A DNA stretch of 64,000 nt from positions 9,534-73,533 of the forward strand of contig JAZOVJ010000054.1 in assembly GCA_045658645.1 (NCBI GenBank). Direction: 5' to 3'. The notes beneath the pieces were generated by a model. That model was not told where the DNA came from, did not search any database, and was given only the letters and a program-made list of their open reading frames with translations. The position numbers and the translations under genes were made by a program. Shown piece after piece: positions 8,461 through 19,054 of this stretch. Source of the stretch: UBA1738 sp045658645 (lineage in GTDB: Bacteria; Bacillota; Clostridia; UBA1381). How positions within the stretch are numbered: the first letter of the stretch is position 1; each line of letters opens with the position of its first letter.

Positions 8461-9816
8461 ATGCAGAGATTAAATGTTAAAGATGTTTTAGCCGCAACGG
8501 GAGGAACTCTTGTTTGCGGAACGGAGGATTTTGAAATCTCCGAAATTGTAACAGATTCAAGAAAGGCAGGCGCAAATATGTTGTTTGTGCCTATTGTCGG
8601 TGACAACAATGACGGGCACGACTTTATCGGCAGTGCCTTTGAAAATGGTGCGGAAACGGTGGTAACACACCGTGACATCCCTGCTATGGCAGGCAAAAAC
8701 ATTATACGCGTAAGAGATACTCGCATTGCATTCGGCGATATTGCACGCTATTATAAGGAAAAGTATAATCTCCCGACCGTTGCAATTACGGGAAGTGTTG
8801 GAAAAACCACAACAAAGGATATGATTTCGGCAGTTCTTGCCATGAAATATAACACCTTAAAAACACAGGGTAATTTCAACAATGATATAGGACTTCCAAT
8901 AACAGTTTTCCGTCTTGAGAAAAAGCACGAAGCGGCAGTTTTGGAAATAGGTATGTCCCATATGGGTGAAATCAGATACCTTGCATCAATAGCCAAGCCG
9001 GACGTTGCGGTTATAACCAATATCGGTATGTCCCATATTGAAAATCTTGGTTCACAGGAAAATATATATTATTCAAAACTGCAGATTTGCGACTTTATGG
9101 ATAAGGATAAGCTTTTAGTTGTAAACGGTGATGATAAATTCTTAACACGTCATTTTGACAGATGCCGTGTAGTAACCTGCGGTATTGAGAACAAAAACTG
9201 CGATTTGGTGGCAGAGAACATAAAAAATCTTGGCATTGACGGAACAAAATTCACGGTCAGTGTGGACGGAGAAAACCACGAAGTATACGTGAAAATTCCG
9301 GGCGTTCATAACGTGTATAATGCGCTTATTGCAATTGCAGTGGGTCGCAACTACAATATCCCGATGAAAGACATAATTGAAGGTATTCGTGGATTTGTGC
9401 TTACAAGTATGCGAATGGAAATCAGGGATTATAACGGCGTAACAGTTATAAATGACTGCTATAATGCATCTCCTGACTCAATGCGTGCAGCACTTTCAGT
9501 GCTTCATGATATGAAAGCAAAACGCAGGATTGCGGTTTTGGGCGATGTTCTCGAAATGGGAACCTTTGCAGAAAAAGCACTCTATGAAGTCGGACTTTCA
9601 ATAGAGGATATGGATATGCTTGTAACTGTTGGGGATAACTCAAGATTTATTGCCCGTGGCGCAAGCTTTGCAGGTATTAAAAATACAAAGAGCTTTAAAA
9701 CAAACAGGGAAGCTATTGACTGTCTAAAGGAATATTTAAAGCCGGGTGATGCGGTTTTGGTAAAGGCATCACGCGGGATGAGGTTTGAACAGATAGTGGA
9801 TGCACTGAAGAAATAA
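8461..9816 (+). CDS. murF: UDP-MurNAc-tripeptide:D-Ala-D-Ala ligase
   Basis: MurF attaches D-alanyl-D-alanine to the UDP-MurNAc tripeptide, the last cytoplasmic step of the stem peptide. The 451-residue protein has the ATP-binding loop ITGSVGKTTTKD near residue 110, the conserved QGNFNNDIGLP block and the C-terminal DCYNASPDSM motif typical of MurF. The start has GGGAGA ten bases upstream. The gene lies between murE and mraY in the same operon. Confidence 0.96.
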   Translation: MQRLNVKDVLAATGGTLVCGTEDFEISEIVTDSRKAGANMLFVPIVGDNNDGHDFIGSAFENGAETVVTHRDIPAMAGKNIIRVRDTRIAFGDIARYYKEKYNLPTVAITGSVGKTTTKDMISAVLAMKYNTLKTQGNFNNDIGLPITVFRLEKKHEAAVLEIGMSHMGEIRYLASIAKPDVAVITNIGMSHIENLGSQENIYYSKLQICDFMDKDKLLVVNGDDKFLTRHFDRCRVVTCGIENKNCDLVAENIKNLGIDGTKFTVSVDGENHEVYVKIPGVHNVYNALIAIAVGRNYNIPMKDIIEGIRGFVLTSMRMEIRDYNGVTVINDCYNASPDSMRAALSVLHDMKAKRRIAVLGDVLEMGTFAEKALYEVGLSIEDMDMLVTVGDNSRFIARGASFAGIKNTKSFKTNREAIDCLKEYLKPGDAVLVKASRGMRFEQIVDALKK

Positions 9817-9829
9817 AGGAGAACTTTAT

Positions 9830-10852
9830 ATGCTATACACATTTTTGTCACAAGTAGAAGAAACATCGGGCAGTATGTGGTATTTTATCTTGCCTATGGT
9901 AATTGCATTTTTGGTGACCGCTGTTTTAGGGCCTGTAGTAATACCTTGGCTTGCAAAACTCAAATTCGGTCAGCAAATTCTTGAAATCGGACCAAACTGG
10001 CACAAAAACAAGGCAGGCACACCTACAATGGGTGGAATTATGTTTATTGCAGGCGTGTTAGTATCTGTGCTGGCAGCACTTTTTGCAAAATTTGATATAC
10101 GCCTTTTAATGATGCTTTTAATAGCAACAGGCTTTGGTGTAATCGGGTTTATAGATGATTATGTGAAGGTTGTAAAGAAACGAAATCTTGGACTTACGGC
10201 AAAACAGAAGTTCTTGCTTCAGGCAATTTTGTCGGTTATATACATTTTGGTTTTAAAGGAAACAGGAAACCTAAACACAGAAATTATCATTCCGTTTATG
10301 GCTAAAACTGTGGAGCTTCCTTGGATACTATACATAGTGTTCATTCTTTTTGTAGTAACTGGAACGGTAAACGCCGTTAACTTAACAGACGGAATTGACG
10401 GGCTTGCAACAAGCATAACAGTGGTGGTAGCACTGTTTTTCGGTATTGCCGCTGCTATGTTTAAAAGCTCTGCAGAAACCATTTTTGCAATGGCACTTTT
10501 AGGCGGATGTCTTGGGTTTTTGATGTTTAATAAGCATCCTGCAAAGGTGTTTATGGGCGACACAGGCTCGCTGTTTTTGGGCGGTGCAATTTCGGTTGTA
10601 GCGGTAGGGCTTGGTATGCCGCTTATCCTTATAATCTGCGGATTTGTATATCTGTTTGAAACTCTGTCGGTTATTTTGCAGGTTGCATCCTTTAAATTGA
10701 CAGGAAAACGTATATTTAAGATGTCACCTATACATCATCATTTTGAGATGTGTGGCTGGCGAGAGGTAAAGATTGTATCGGTATTCACTTTAGTCACTCT
10801 TTTACTGTGCATCATTTCGGTATTGGCAATTATGCCTGCCGGTGGCTTTTAA
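9830..10852 (+). CDS. mraY: Phospho-N-acetylmuramoyl-pentapeptide transferase
   Basis: MraY transfers phospho-MurNAc-pentapeptide to undecaprenyl phosphate at the inner membrane face, forming lipid I. The protein is 340 residues with about ten membrane segments. Diagnostic motifs are KAGTPTMGG near 62, the aspartate pair in GFIDDYVK near 110, NLTDGIDGLA near 185 and the PIHHHFE block near the C-terminus. AAGGAGA precedes the ATG. The next gene is ftsW; murD, which usually lies between them, is absent. Confidence 0.97.
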   Translation: MLYTFLSQVEETSGSMWYFILPMVIAFLVTAVLGPVVIPWLAKLKFGQQILEIGPNWHKNKAGTPTMGGIMFIAGVLVSVLAALFAKFDIRLLMMLLIATGFGVIGFIDDYVKVVKKRNLGLTAKQKFLLQAILSVIYILVLKETGNLNTEIIIPFMAKTVELPWILYIVFILFVVTGTVNAVNLTDGIDGLATSITVVVALFFGIAAAMFKSSAETIFAMALLGGCLGFLMFNKHPAKVFMGDTGSLFLGGAISVVAVGLGMPLILIICGFVYLFETLSVILQVASFKLTGKRIFKMSPIHHHFEMCGWREVKIVSVFTLVTLLLCIISVLAIMPAGGF

Positions 10853-10876
10853 GTGACCTTGAAAGGAAGATAAAAG

Positions 10877-12178
10877 ATGGTAAGGGATTTTAACTCAGGA
10901 AATTCCACACAAAAGAGAAATACATCAGGGGTAAGGAGAACTACCACAAGTCAGAATGTTCGCAAGGTAAGTTCTGTACCGCCTGTTAAAAAAGCAGGAA
11001 CTACAACACATCGTTCAGCAAAAAAAACGGTAAAGAAAAGAAAAACCGGATTTTTGGCAAACCTGCTTTATTCCGACAGAACTCCGGGCGAAATGGACTA
11101 CACCTTCCTGCTTTTAGTTGGCGTTTTGGTGGTGTTTGGTCTTATTATGCTGCTTTCAGCATCAACTCCTACTGCCAATGTAAAGTTCGGCAAAAGCTAT
11201 TATTTTTTTCTGCGTCAGTTCTTTTTTGTAATACTTGGTGCGGCTGCTATGTTCAGCCTTGCTCATATTGATTACAGGAATTTAAAACCTTATGCAAGAA
11301 TTTTTATGCTTATATGCATCGGTCTTCTGGTGCTTGTATTTATTCCGGGCATCGGCGTTTCCCATAATGGCTCACGCCGTTGGATAAACCTTGGTTTTAT
11401 GGAACTTCAACCATCGGAAATTATGAAGGTTTCCATCGCTATGTTTTTTGCGGCACTGATTGAAGATAAAAAATATGACATAAGAACAAATAAGGGTCTT
11501 GGTCAATATCTTGTCTGGGTTGGTGTTGTTGCAGCGCTGTTGCTTGCAGAAACACACTTAAGCGGTACTATAGTTATTTGCGGTATTGCTCTTTTGGTGC
11601 TTTTGATAGGCGGCGCAAATATGGGACTGATAATAGGCGGAGGAGCTGCGGCGTGCGGTGCGCTTATAGGACTTGTTGCGGCAATAAACCCTACCCGAAT
11701 GGCGAGAATTACGAGCTTTTTGAACCCGTTTACCGATATGCAGGGAACAGGATACCAGACGGCACAGGCAGTTTATGCTATTGGGTCGGGAGGTATCTTT
11801 GGAAAAGGTCTTGGAGAAAGCGTTCAGAAATTTTCATATCTTCCGGAACCGTACAATGATTTTATTTTTGCGGTTATCTGCGAAGAACTTGGACTAATAG
11901 GTGCTATTGTAATCATAGGAATGTTTATCGGCCTGATAATCCGTGGCATAAAAATAGCAACAGAAGCACAGGACGTGTTTGGCGCGTTGACAGTTGTGGG
12001 AATAATGGGACAGATTGCAATCCAGACCATTCTTAATATTGGCGTGGCGACAGCGTCTATCCCGAATACAGGAGTGTCCCTGCCGTTCTTCAGCTACGGC
12101 GGTACGGCGATTATGATACTTCTTGCGGAAATGGGAATAGTTTTGAGCGTTTCCAGATATTCTTCGGAAAATAAATAA
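10877..12178 (+). CDS. ftsW: FtsW/SpoVE-type peptidoglycan glycosyltransferase
   Basis: SEDS-family polymerase that links lipid II into glycan strands with its class B PBP partner. The 433-residue protein has about ten membrane segments, the conserved NGSRRWI, LQPSE and GTGYQTAQA blocks and an ending like ISVSRY (here LSVSRYSSENK). It carries an unusual N-terminal cytoplasmic tail of about 70 residues rich in Lys, Arg, Ser and Thr before the first membrane helix. Whether it is the division (FtsW) or sporulation (SpoVE) form cannot be settled from sequence. Ribosome binding site AAAGGAAG. Confidence 0.92.
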   Translation: MVRDFNSGNSTQKRNTSGVRRTTTSQNVRKVSSVPPVKKAGTTTHRSAKKTVKKRKTGFLANLLYSDRTPGEMDYTFLLLVGVLVVFGLIMLLSASTPTANVKFGKSYYFFLRQFFFVILGAAAMFSLAHIDYRNLKPYARIFMLICIGLLVLVFIPGIGVSHNGSRRWINLGFMELQPSEIMKVSIAMFFAALIEDKKYDIRTNKGLGQYLVWVGVVAALLLAETHLSGTIVICGIALLVLLIGGANMGLIIGGGAAACGALIGLVAAINPTRMARITSFLNPFTDMQGTGYQTAQAVYAIGSGGIFGKGLGESVQKFSYLPEPYNDFIFAVICEELGLIGAIVIIGMFIGLIIRGIKIATEAQDVFGALTVVGIMGQIAIQTILNIGVATASIPNTGVSLPFFSYGGTAIMILLAEMGIVLSVSRYSSENK

Positions 12179-12193
12179 AAGGACAGGTAGTTT

Positions 12194-13300
12194 ATGAGAG
12201 TTTTGTTTGCAGGCGGAGGCACTGCGGGGCATATTAACCCTGCCATTTCCATAGCCGATTATATCAAGACAAAAGAGGACAATTTTGAGGCACTTTTCAT
12301 TGGTACTGAAAGAGGCCTTGAGAAAAAGCTTGTTCCGGCATCGGGATACAAAATCAAGTATATTGACATACGTGGATTTGACAGAAAAAATCTGTTGAAA
12401 AATGTTTCCGTGATAATGAAGCTTATAAAATCAAGGCTTGATTGCCAGAAGATTATCAGGGAATTCAAGCCGGATTTTGTGGTATTAACAGGCGGATACG
12501 TGTCAGGCCCCGTTGCTATGGCGGCGAAAAAAGCAGGTGTTCCGGCTTTGATTCACGAACAGAACGTCTATCCGGGGCTTACAGTAAAAGGCGCTGAAAA
12601 GTACGTAAACTACGTGGCTTTGAGCTTTAGCGAAAGCGTCGAGCAGATGAAAGACCCGAAAAAGTGTGTTGTTACAGGGAACCCTGTAAGGTGCGAAATC
12701 TTAAATGCGGACAAGGAAACAGCACGGGCAGAACTTGGACTTGGTGACAAACCGTTTGTTCTTGTTTTCGGCGGAAGTCTTGGTGCTAAAAAGATAAACG
12801 AAACGATGATTGGCGTTTTGAAAAAGGCATCTAAGGAGCGAGCATTCAATATTCTTTTCGCAACAGGCGACAGAAATTATCAGGAGGTAATGGCGGCGCT
12901 TAATGAGTCTAAAGTTACTCTTGATGATGAGATAAAGGTAGTACCGTATATAAACAATATGAGTACCGTTATGGCGGCCAGTGACCTTGTGGTTTCAAGA
13001 GCGGGAGCCATAACAGTTTCTGAAATTGCGGCACTTTCCAAGCCATCAATCCTTATTCCGTCACCCAATGTGGTAAGAAACCATCAGGAACAGAACGCAA
13101 GGGAATTTGAACGAAATGAAGCTGCGGTTGTTATTGTGGAAAGTGAGCTTTCCGATGACGCTTTATATGAGAAAATAATCCGGCTTACAGGCGATAAAGC
13201 CGAGCTTTTAAAAATGAGTAAAAACGTGAAAAAGCTTGCAAAATGCGATGCTTTGGAAGAAATATATAAGCTTATAAAGAAAACTGATGCACTAAAATAG
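12194..13300 (+). CDS. murG: UDP-GlcNAc:lipid I N-acetylglucosaminyltransferase
   Basis: MurG adds GlcNAc to lipid I to give lipid II at the cytoplasmic membrane face. The 368-residue GT-B protein has the first glycine loop GGGTAGHINPA at 7-17, the second loop GGSLGAKKIN and the donor-site block SRAGAITVSEI. It is the last gene of the dcw cluster here; a strong terminator begins inside its final codons, so murB, ftsQ and ftsZ are not part of this transcript. Confidence 0.97.
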   Translation: MRVLFAGGGTAGHINPAISIADYIKTKEDNFEALFIGTERGLEKKLVPASGYKIKYIDIRGFDRKNLLKNVSVIMKLIKSRLDCQKIIREFKPDFVVLTGGYVSGPVAMAAKKAGVPALIHEQNVYPGLTVKGAEKYVNYVALSFSESVEQMKDPKKCVVTGNPVRCEILNADKETARAELGLGDKPFVLVFGGSLGAKKINETMIGVLKKASKERAFNILFATGDRNYQEVMAALNESKVTLDDEIKVVPYINNMSTVMAASDLVVSRAGAITVSEIAALSKPSILIPSPNVVRNHQEQNAREFERNEAAVVIVESELSDDALYEKIIRLTGDKAELLKMSKNVKKLAKCDALEEIYKLIKKTDALK

Positions 13301-13321
13301 GTTTTAGTGCATCTTTTTTTT
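13286..13321 (+). terminator. Intrinsic terminator of the dcw cluster
   Basis: A perfect 12-bp stem (13286-13297 with 13302-13313) with a TAGG loop is followed by eight T. It overlaps the 3' end of murG. Confidence 0.92.
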
Positions 13322-13419
13322 GAAAAAACCGCACTTTTTCTCGATAAAATATAGACTTTTCGGAAAAAATGTAGTAATATATAATTTGGAGTATTATAAA
13401 TTAAGAAAGGAAAGCTTTA

Positions 13420-13761
13420 ATGGAAAGATTAAAGGTAATAGTGAAAGCTCTGGACGATAAGCGTGCAGAGAGCATTGATGTATTAAATATTTCAGAACTT
13501 ACATCTTTGGGTGACTATTTCGTTATCTGTACCTGTAACTCAAACGTTCAGGTAAGAGCGGCGGCAGACGAAGTGGAAGTTAAGATGAAAGAGGCAGGCT
13601 TTGAAGCTCTTCATACCGAGGGTTATCGTGGCGGAAGCTGGATTCTTCTTGACTTTGCGGATATAATTGTTCACGTGATGGACAGAGAAACAAGAGATTT
13701 TTATTCATTGGAACGTTTATGGGATGATGCTCAGCGTATCGATGTAGATATAGATGATTAA
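13420..13761 (+). CDS. rsfS: Ribosomal silencing factor RsfS
   Basis: RsfS (Iojap/DUF143 family) binds ribosomal protein L14 and blocks joining of the subunits when nutrients are scarce. The 113-residue protein has the family blocks LTSLGDYFVICT near 28-39, HTEGYRGGSWILLDF and DIIVHVM. AAAGGAAAG precedes the ATG. leuS follows after 14 bases. In many Firmicutes rsfS follows nadD and yqeK, which are not seen here. Confidence 0.94.
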   Translation: MERLKVIVKALDDKRAESIDVLNISELTSLGDYFVICTCNSNVQVRAAADEVEVKMKEAGFEALHTEGYRGGSWILLDFADIIVHVMDRETRDFYSLERLWDDAQRIDVDIDD

Positions 13762-13775
13762 GGGGGTATAAACCT

Positions 13776-16187
<2,412 letters not shown>

Positions 16188-16189
16188 TA

Positions 16190-16221
16190 AAAAAGTACGA
16201 ACTTTTGTTCGTACTTTTTTT
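16190..16221. terminator. Bidirectional terminator between leuS and the PepSY lipoprotein gene
   Basis: The stem pairs 16191-16202 with 16207-16218 around a TTTT loop, with A-rich and T-rich flanks on both sides, so it can end both convergent genes. Confidence 0.9.
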
Positions 16222-16609
16222 ATCTTGGTTCCTTGCTGTATTGCAGAATTTCACCGGTTTTTGCATCTATTTCGTAGTCATATTCCAAGCTGCCGTAATC
16301 AAACTCAATTTCATAAACCTGTCGCCCATCTTCCCAATCCAGCTTGGACTGAAAACGCTGTGCATTTTCTTCGCTTACGCCGGCGTGGGTTAAAGCTATT
16401 TTCTTTGCCGACTCTTTGGTTATTATGGCATTTTCGACAGGCTTTTCGGTTGCAACCTGACCTGAAACTGTGGTATCAGGGGTAGACTGAGGAACGGTAG
16501 TACTGTTTTCGGTCTCTGAATTACTGCAGCCTGTGATAAATAGGGTTGCTATCAAAAGACATAGTATAACAAGGCTGATTCCAAATAAAGTTTTTGCACT
16601 TTTGTTCAT
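16220..16609 (-). CDS. PepSY-domain lipoprotein
   Basis: Small predicted lipoprotein of 129 residues. It begins MNKSAKTLFG, has one hydrophobic signal segment and a lipobox ending ITGC, then a Ser/Thr-rich linker and a PepSY domain (about 62-125) with the usual ITKESAKKIALTHAG start and DYEIDAKTGEILQY end. PepSY domains are thought to inhibit peptidases or act in the cell envelope; the actual function is unknown. ATG 16609 has AGGAGG upstream; an in-frame ATG at 16651 lacks one. A gene with its own terminator (that of glgD) lies upstream, so it is probably transcribed alone. Confidence 0.85.
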   Translation of the reverse strand: MNKSAKTLFGISLVILCLLIATLFITGCSNSETENSTTVPQSTPDTTVSGQVATEKPVENAIITKESAKKIALTHAGVSEENAQRFQSKLDWEDGRQVYEIEFDYGSLEYDYEIDAKTGEILQYSKEPR

Positions 16610-16668
16610 ATAAAAACACCTCCTGTGTGTTGTTTTATATAGTATAGGCAAAAAATAAATCTTTTAAA

Positions 16669-16702
16669 CAAAAAAATCCGCAAGACATTTGCCTTGCGGA
16701 TT
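16669..16702 (-). terminator. Intrinsic terminator of the glgBCD operon
   Basis: On the minus strand AATCCGCAAG (16702-16693) pairs with CTTGCGGATT (16684-16675) and is followed by a T-tract (16675-16669). It lies just after the glgD stop. Confidence 0.88.
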
Positions 16703-16708
16703 AAAATT

Positions 16709-17830
16709 TTAAATTACGGTTCCTTTTGCAACGGGAACAGGGTAGCTGTCCTGACCGATAATTTGTTTTCCGGCCAAAACCTGAACATCCTTGTCAAGAA
16801 CAACATATTCAAGAGTGGAATCTTCATTGACAACTGTGCTCTGCATCAGAACGCAGTTCTTTACAACAGCACCCTTCTTAACAACTACATTTCCTGACAA
16901 AACACTGTTGATAACTGTTCCGTCAATAGTACATCCGTCTGCTATATAAGAGTTTACAACATTAGCACTGCTTCCGTATTTTGTTGGCGGAAGGTCGCGG
17001 TTTTTGGTGTAGACAGGAAGCTTCGGATTTTTAAGCATTTCGTCCTGAACTTCTTTTTCAAGGAATTTCATATTATTGTTGTAGTATGCTTTCATACTGT
17101 CAACCTTGTCAACATAACCGTCATGCTCATATCCGAAAATTCGAAGACCGCCCATTTTCTGAGCAATAGCGTCCTTGATGAAGTCGTGGTTGCCGCGTGC
17201 CGAACATTCGTCCAAAATGCTTTCCAGTAAGGCTCTTTCCATTACAAAAACGTCAATTCCTGCATTAGTTGTCTTTGGATAGTATGGGCAAACTTCAATA
17301 TCGGTGATTGCACCGTCTTTATCAATGTCCAAAAGTGTATAGCGTGAAAGTTCCTTTTCTTCAACACCATTTAGGTTCTTGTAAATAACAGTAACGTCTG
17401 CGTTATTTTCCTTATGGCTTTTTAAAACCTTTTCAAAGTCGATGTTATAAACGCAGTTGCCAAGAGAAAGGATAACGTATGTTTCGCGGCTCTTTCTGAT
17501 GTATTGGCGGATTCCGTTTAAGATGTCAAGGTCGCCTCTGATGATTTCAGCAGCGTTTTTGTTGCCGATGTTTGGAGGTAAAATGTGAAGACCATCGTCC
17601 TTCATATGCAAATCCCAAGGAGCGCCGCTTCTTAAGTGGTCCATAAGTGAAGAATAGTTAGCCTCGGTTGCAACGCCTATACGGCGAAGACCTGCCGTTG
17701 CCATATTGGAAAGGATAAAGTCGATAATTCTGAATCCGCCTGCCATTGGAAGCGCAGATGCACTTCTCACATCTGTAAACGGCGGAATATTTATATTACT
17801 GGCAATTATAATGCCCATTGTATCTCTCAT
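16709..17830 (-). CDS. glgD: Glucose-1-phosphate adenylyltransferase subunit GlgD
   Basis: GlgD is the GlgC-like partner subunit of ADP-glucose pyrophosphorylase found in Firmicutes; it usually tunes the GlgC catalytic subunit. The 373-residue protein has a nucleotidyltransferase-like domain (GGFRIIDFILSN near 30-42, SLGNCVYNID) and a C-terminal left-handed beta-helix. The N-terminal GGxGxRL loop of active enzymes is replaced by ASNINIPPFTDVRSAS, consistent with a non-catalytic or weakly active subunit. It follows glgC by 15 bases and is the last gene of the operon. Confidence 0.95.
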   Translation of the reverse strand: MRDTMGIIIASNINIPPFTDVRSASALPMAGGFRIIDFILSNMATAGLRRIGVATEANYSSLMDHLRSGAPWDLHMKDDGLHILPPNIGNKNAAEIIRGDLDILNGIRQYIRKSRETYVILSLGNCVYNIDFEKVLKSHKENNADVTVIYKNLNGVEEKELSRYTLLDIDKDGAITDIEVCPYYPKTTNAGIDVFVMERALLESILDECSARGNHDFIKDAIAQKMGGLRIFGYEHDGYVDKVDSMKAYYNNNMKFLEKEVQDEMLKNPKLPVYTKNRDLPPTKYGSSANVVNSYIADGCTIDGTVINSVLSGNVVVKKGAVVKNCVLMQSTVVNEDSTLEYVVLDKDVQVLAGKQIIGQDSYPVPVAKGTVI

Positions 17831-17845
17831 TTTTTATGCCCCCTT

Positions 17846-19054
17846 TTAGTTTGCTTCAATCATTGAGCATTTTGGAATATCGGCACCGGGTAAAACATCA
17901 GCGCCGCCTTCGATAAGCACAAGCCCGTCTGTGCACATAGAAGAAATAAACTCGCTGTTTTCATCGGTGGTTTCGCCGATAACAGCGCCGTCTTCTATAA
18001 TTGCGCCCTGACCGATAACCGCCTTTGTAATCTTGACATTGTTACCAATCTTAACGTCAGGCATAATTACGGAATCTGAAATTTCTGAGCCTTCTCCCAC
18101 AGAAACGCCGGAGAAGATAACGGAATGTGAAATTTTGCCGTAAACACTGCAGCCTTGTGCAACTGAACTATCAATAATCTTAGCATTATCTCCTACGTAT
18201 TGCGGGGCAAGAGCGTTATTTCTTGAATAAATGCTCCACGTATCATCGTATATATCGAATTTAGGCGGATTTTCAATAAGGTCCATATTTGCTTCCCACA
18301 AACTCTGAACTGTACCAACGTCTTTCCAGTACCCCTCGAAGCGATAGCTGACCATCTTTTCGTTATTCTTAAGCATTGTAGGAATAATGTTTTTACCAAA
18401 GTCGTTAGCTGATTCAGGGTCACGCTCGTCATCCATAAGATACTTTTTAAGGATTTGGTAATCGAAGATATAGATACCCATTGAGGCAAGGTTGCTCTTT
18501 GGATTTTTCGGCTTTTCCTCAAATTCTGTAATAAACCCGTTTTCGTCAACGTTCATTATGCCGAATCGTGGAGCTTCTTCCCAAGGAACAGGCATAACTG
18601 CAATGGTAATTGCGGCACCTGATTCTTTGTGGGTTTTAAGCATTTCGCCATAGTGCATCTTATAGATATGGTCACCGGACAGGATAAGTACATTGTTTGG
18701 AGAAAATCTGTCCAAAAATCCCAGATTTTGATATATAGCGTTTGCAGTACCCTTGTACCATTCGCCTGCAGCGGCACTCTGATATGGTGGCAAAACGTAT
18801 ACGCCGCCTCGGTTTCTGTCAAGTTCCCAAGGGCTGCCGTTTCCTATATATGTGTTAAGCTCAAGCGGTTGATACTGGGTCAATACACCAACGGTATCAA
18901 TTCCTGAATGAACACAGTTAGACAGAGGAAAATCTATGATTTTATATTTTCCTCCAAATGGTACAGCCGGCTTGGCCACGTTTTTGGTAAGTGCGCCCAG
19001 TCTGCTGCCCTGACCGCCTGCCAAAATCATTGCTACACAATCTTTTGCATTCAT
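17846..19054 (-). CDS. glgC: Glucose-1-phosphate adenylyltransferase, catalytic subunit
   Basis: GlgC makes ADP-glucose from glucose-1-phosphate and ATP, the committed step of glycogen synthesis. The 402-residue protein has the catalytic loop AGGQGSRLGALT near 13-24, KPAVPFGGKY, the LSGDHIYKM segment and a C-terminal beta-helix. Its ATG overlaps the glgB stop by four bases (ATGA), so the two are translationally coupled. It probably forms a heterotetramer with GlgD. Confidence 0.97.
   Translation of the reverse strand: MNAKDCVAMILAGGQGSRLGALTKNVAKPAVPFGGKYKIIDFPLSNCVHSGIDTVGVLTQYQPLELNTYIGNGSPWELDRNRGGVYVLPPYQSAAAGEWYKGTANAIYQNLGFLDRFSPNNVLILSGDHIYKMHYGEMLKTHKESGAAITIAVMPVPWEEAPRFGIMNVDENGFITEFEEKPKNPKSNLASMGIYIFDYQILKKYLMDDERDPESANDFGKNIIPTMLKNNEKMVSYRFEGYWKDVGTVQSLWEANMDLIENPPKFDIYDDTWSIYSRNNALAPQYVGDNAKIIDSSVAQGCSVYGKISHSVIFSGVSVGEGSEISDSVIMPDVKIGNNVKITKAVIGQGAIIEDGAVIGETTDENSEFISSMCTDGLVLIEGGADVLPGADIPKCSMIEAN

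Noticed and set aside
13350..13390. Promoter for rsfS
   Set aside because: TATAAT at 13380-13385 is good, but no acceptable -35 box stands at 16-18 bases, so it is left out of the feature list.
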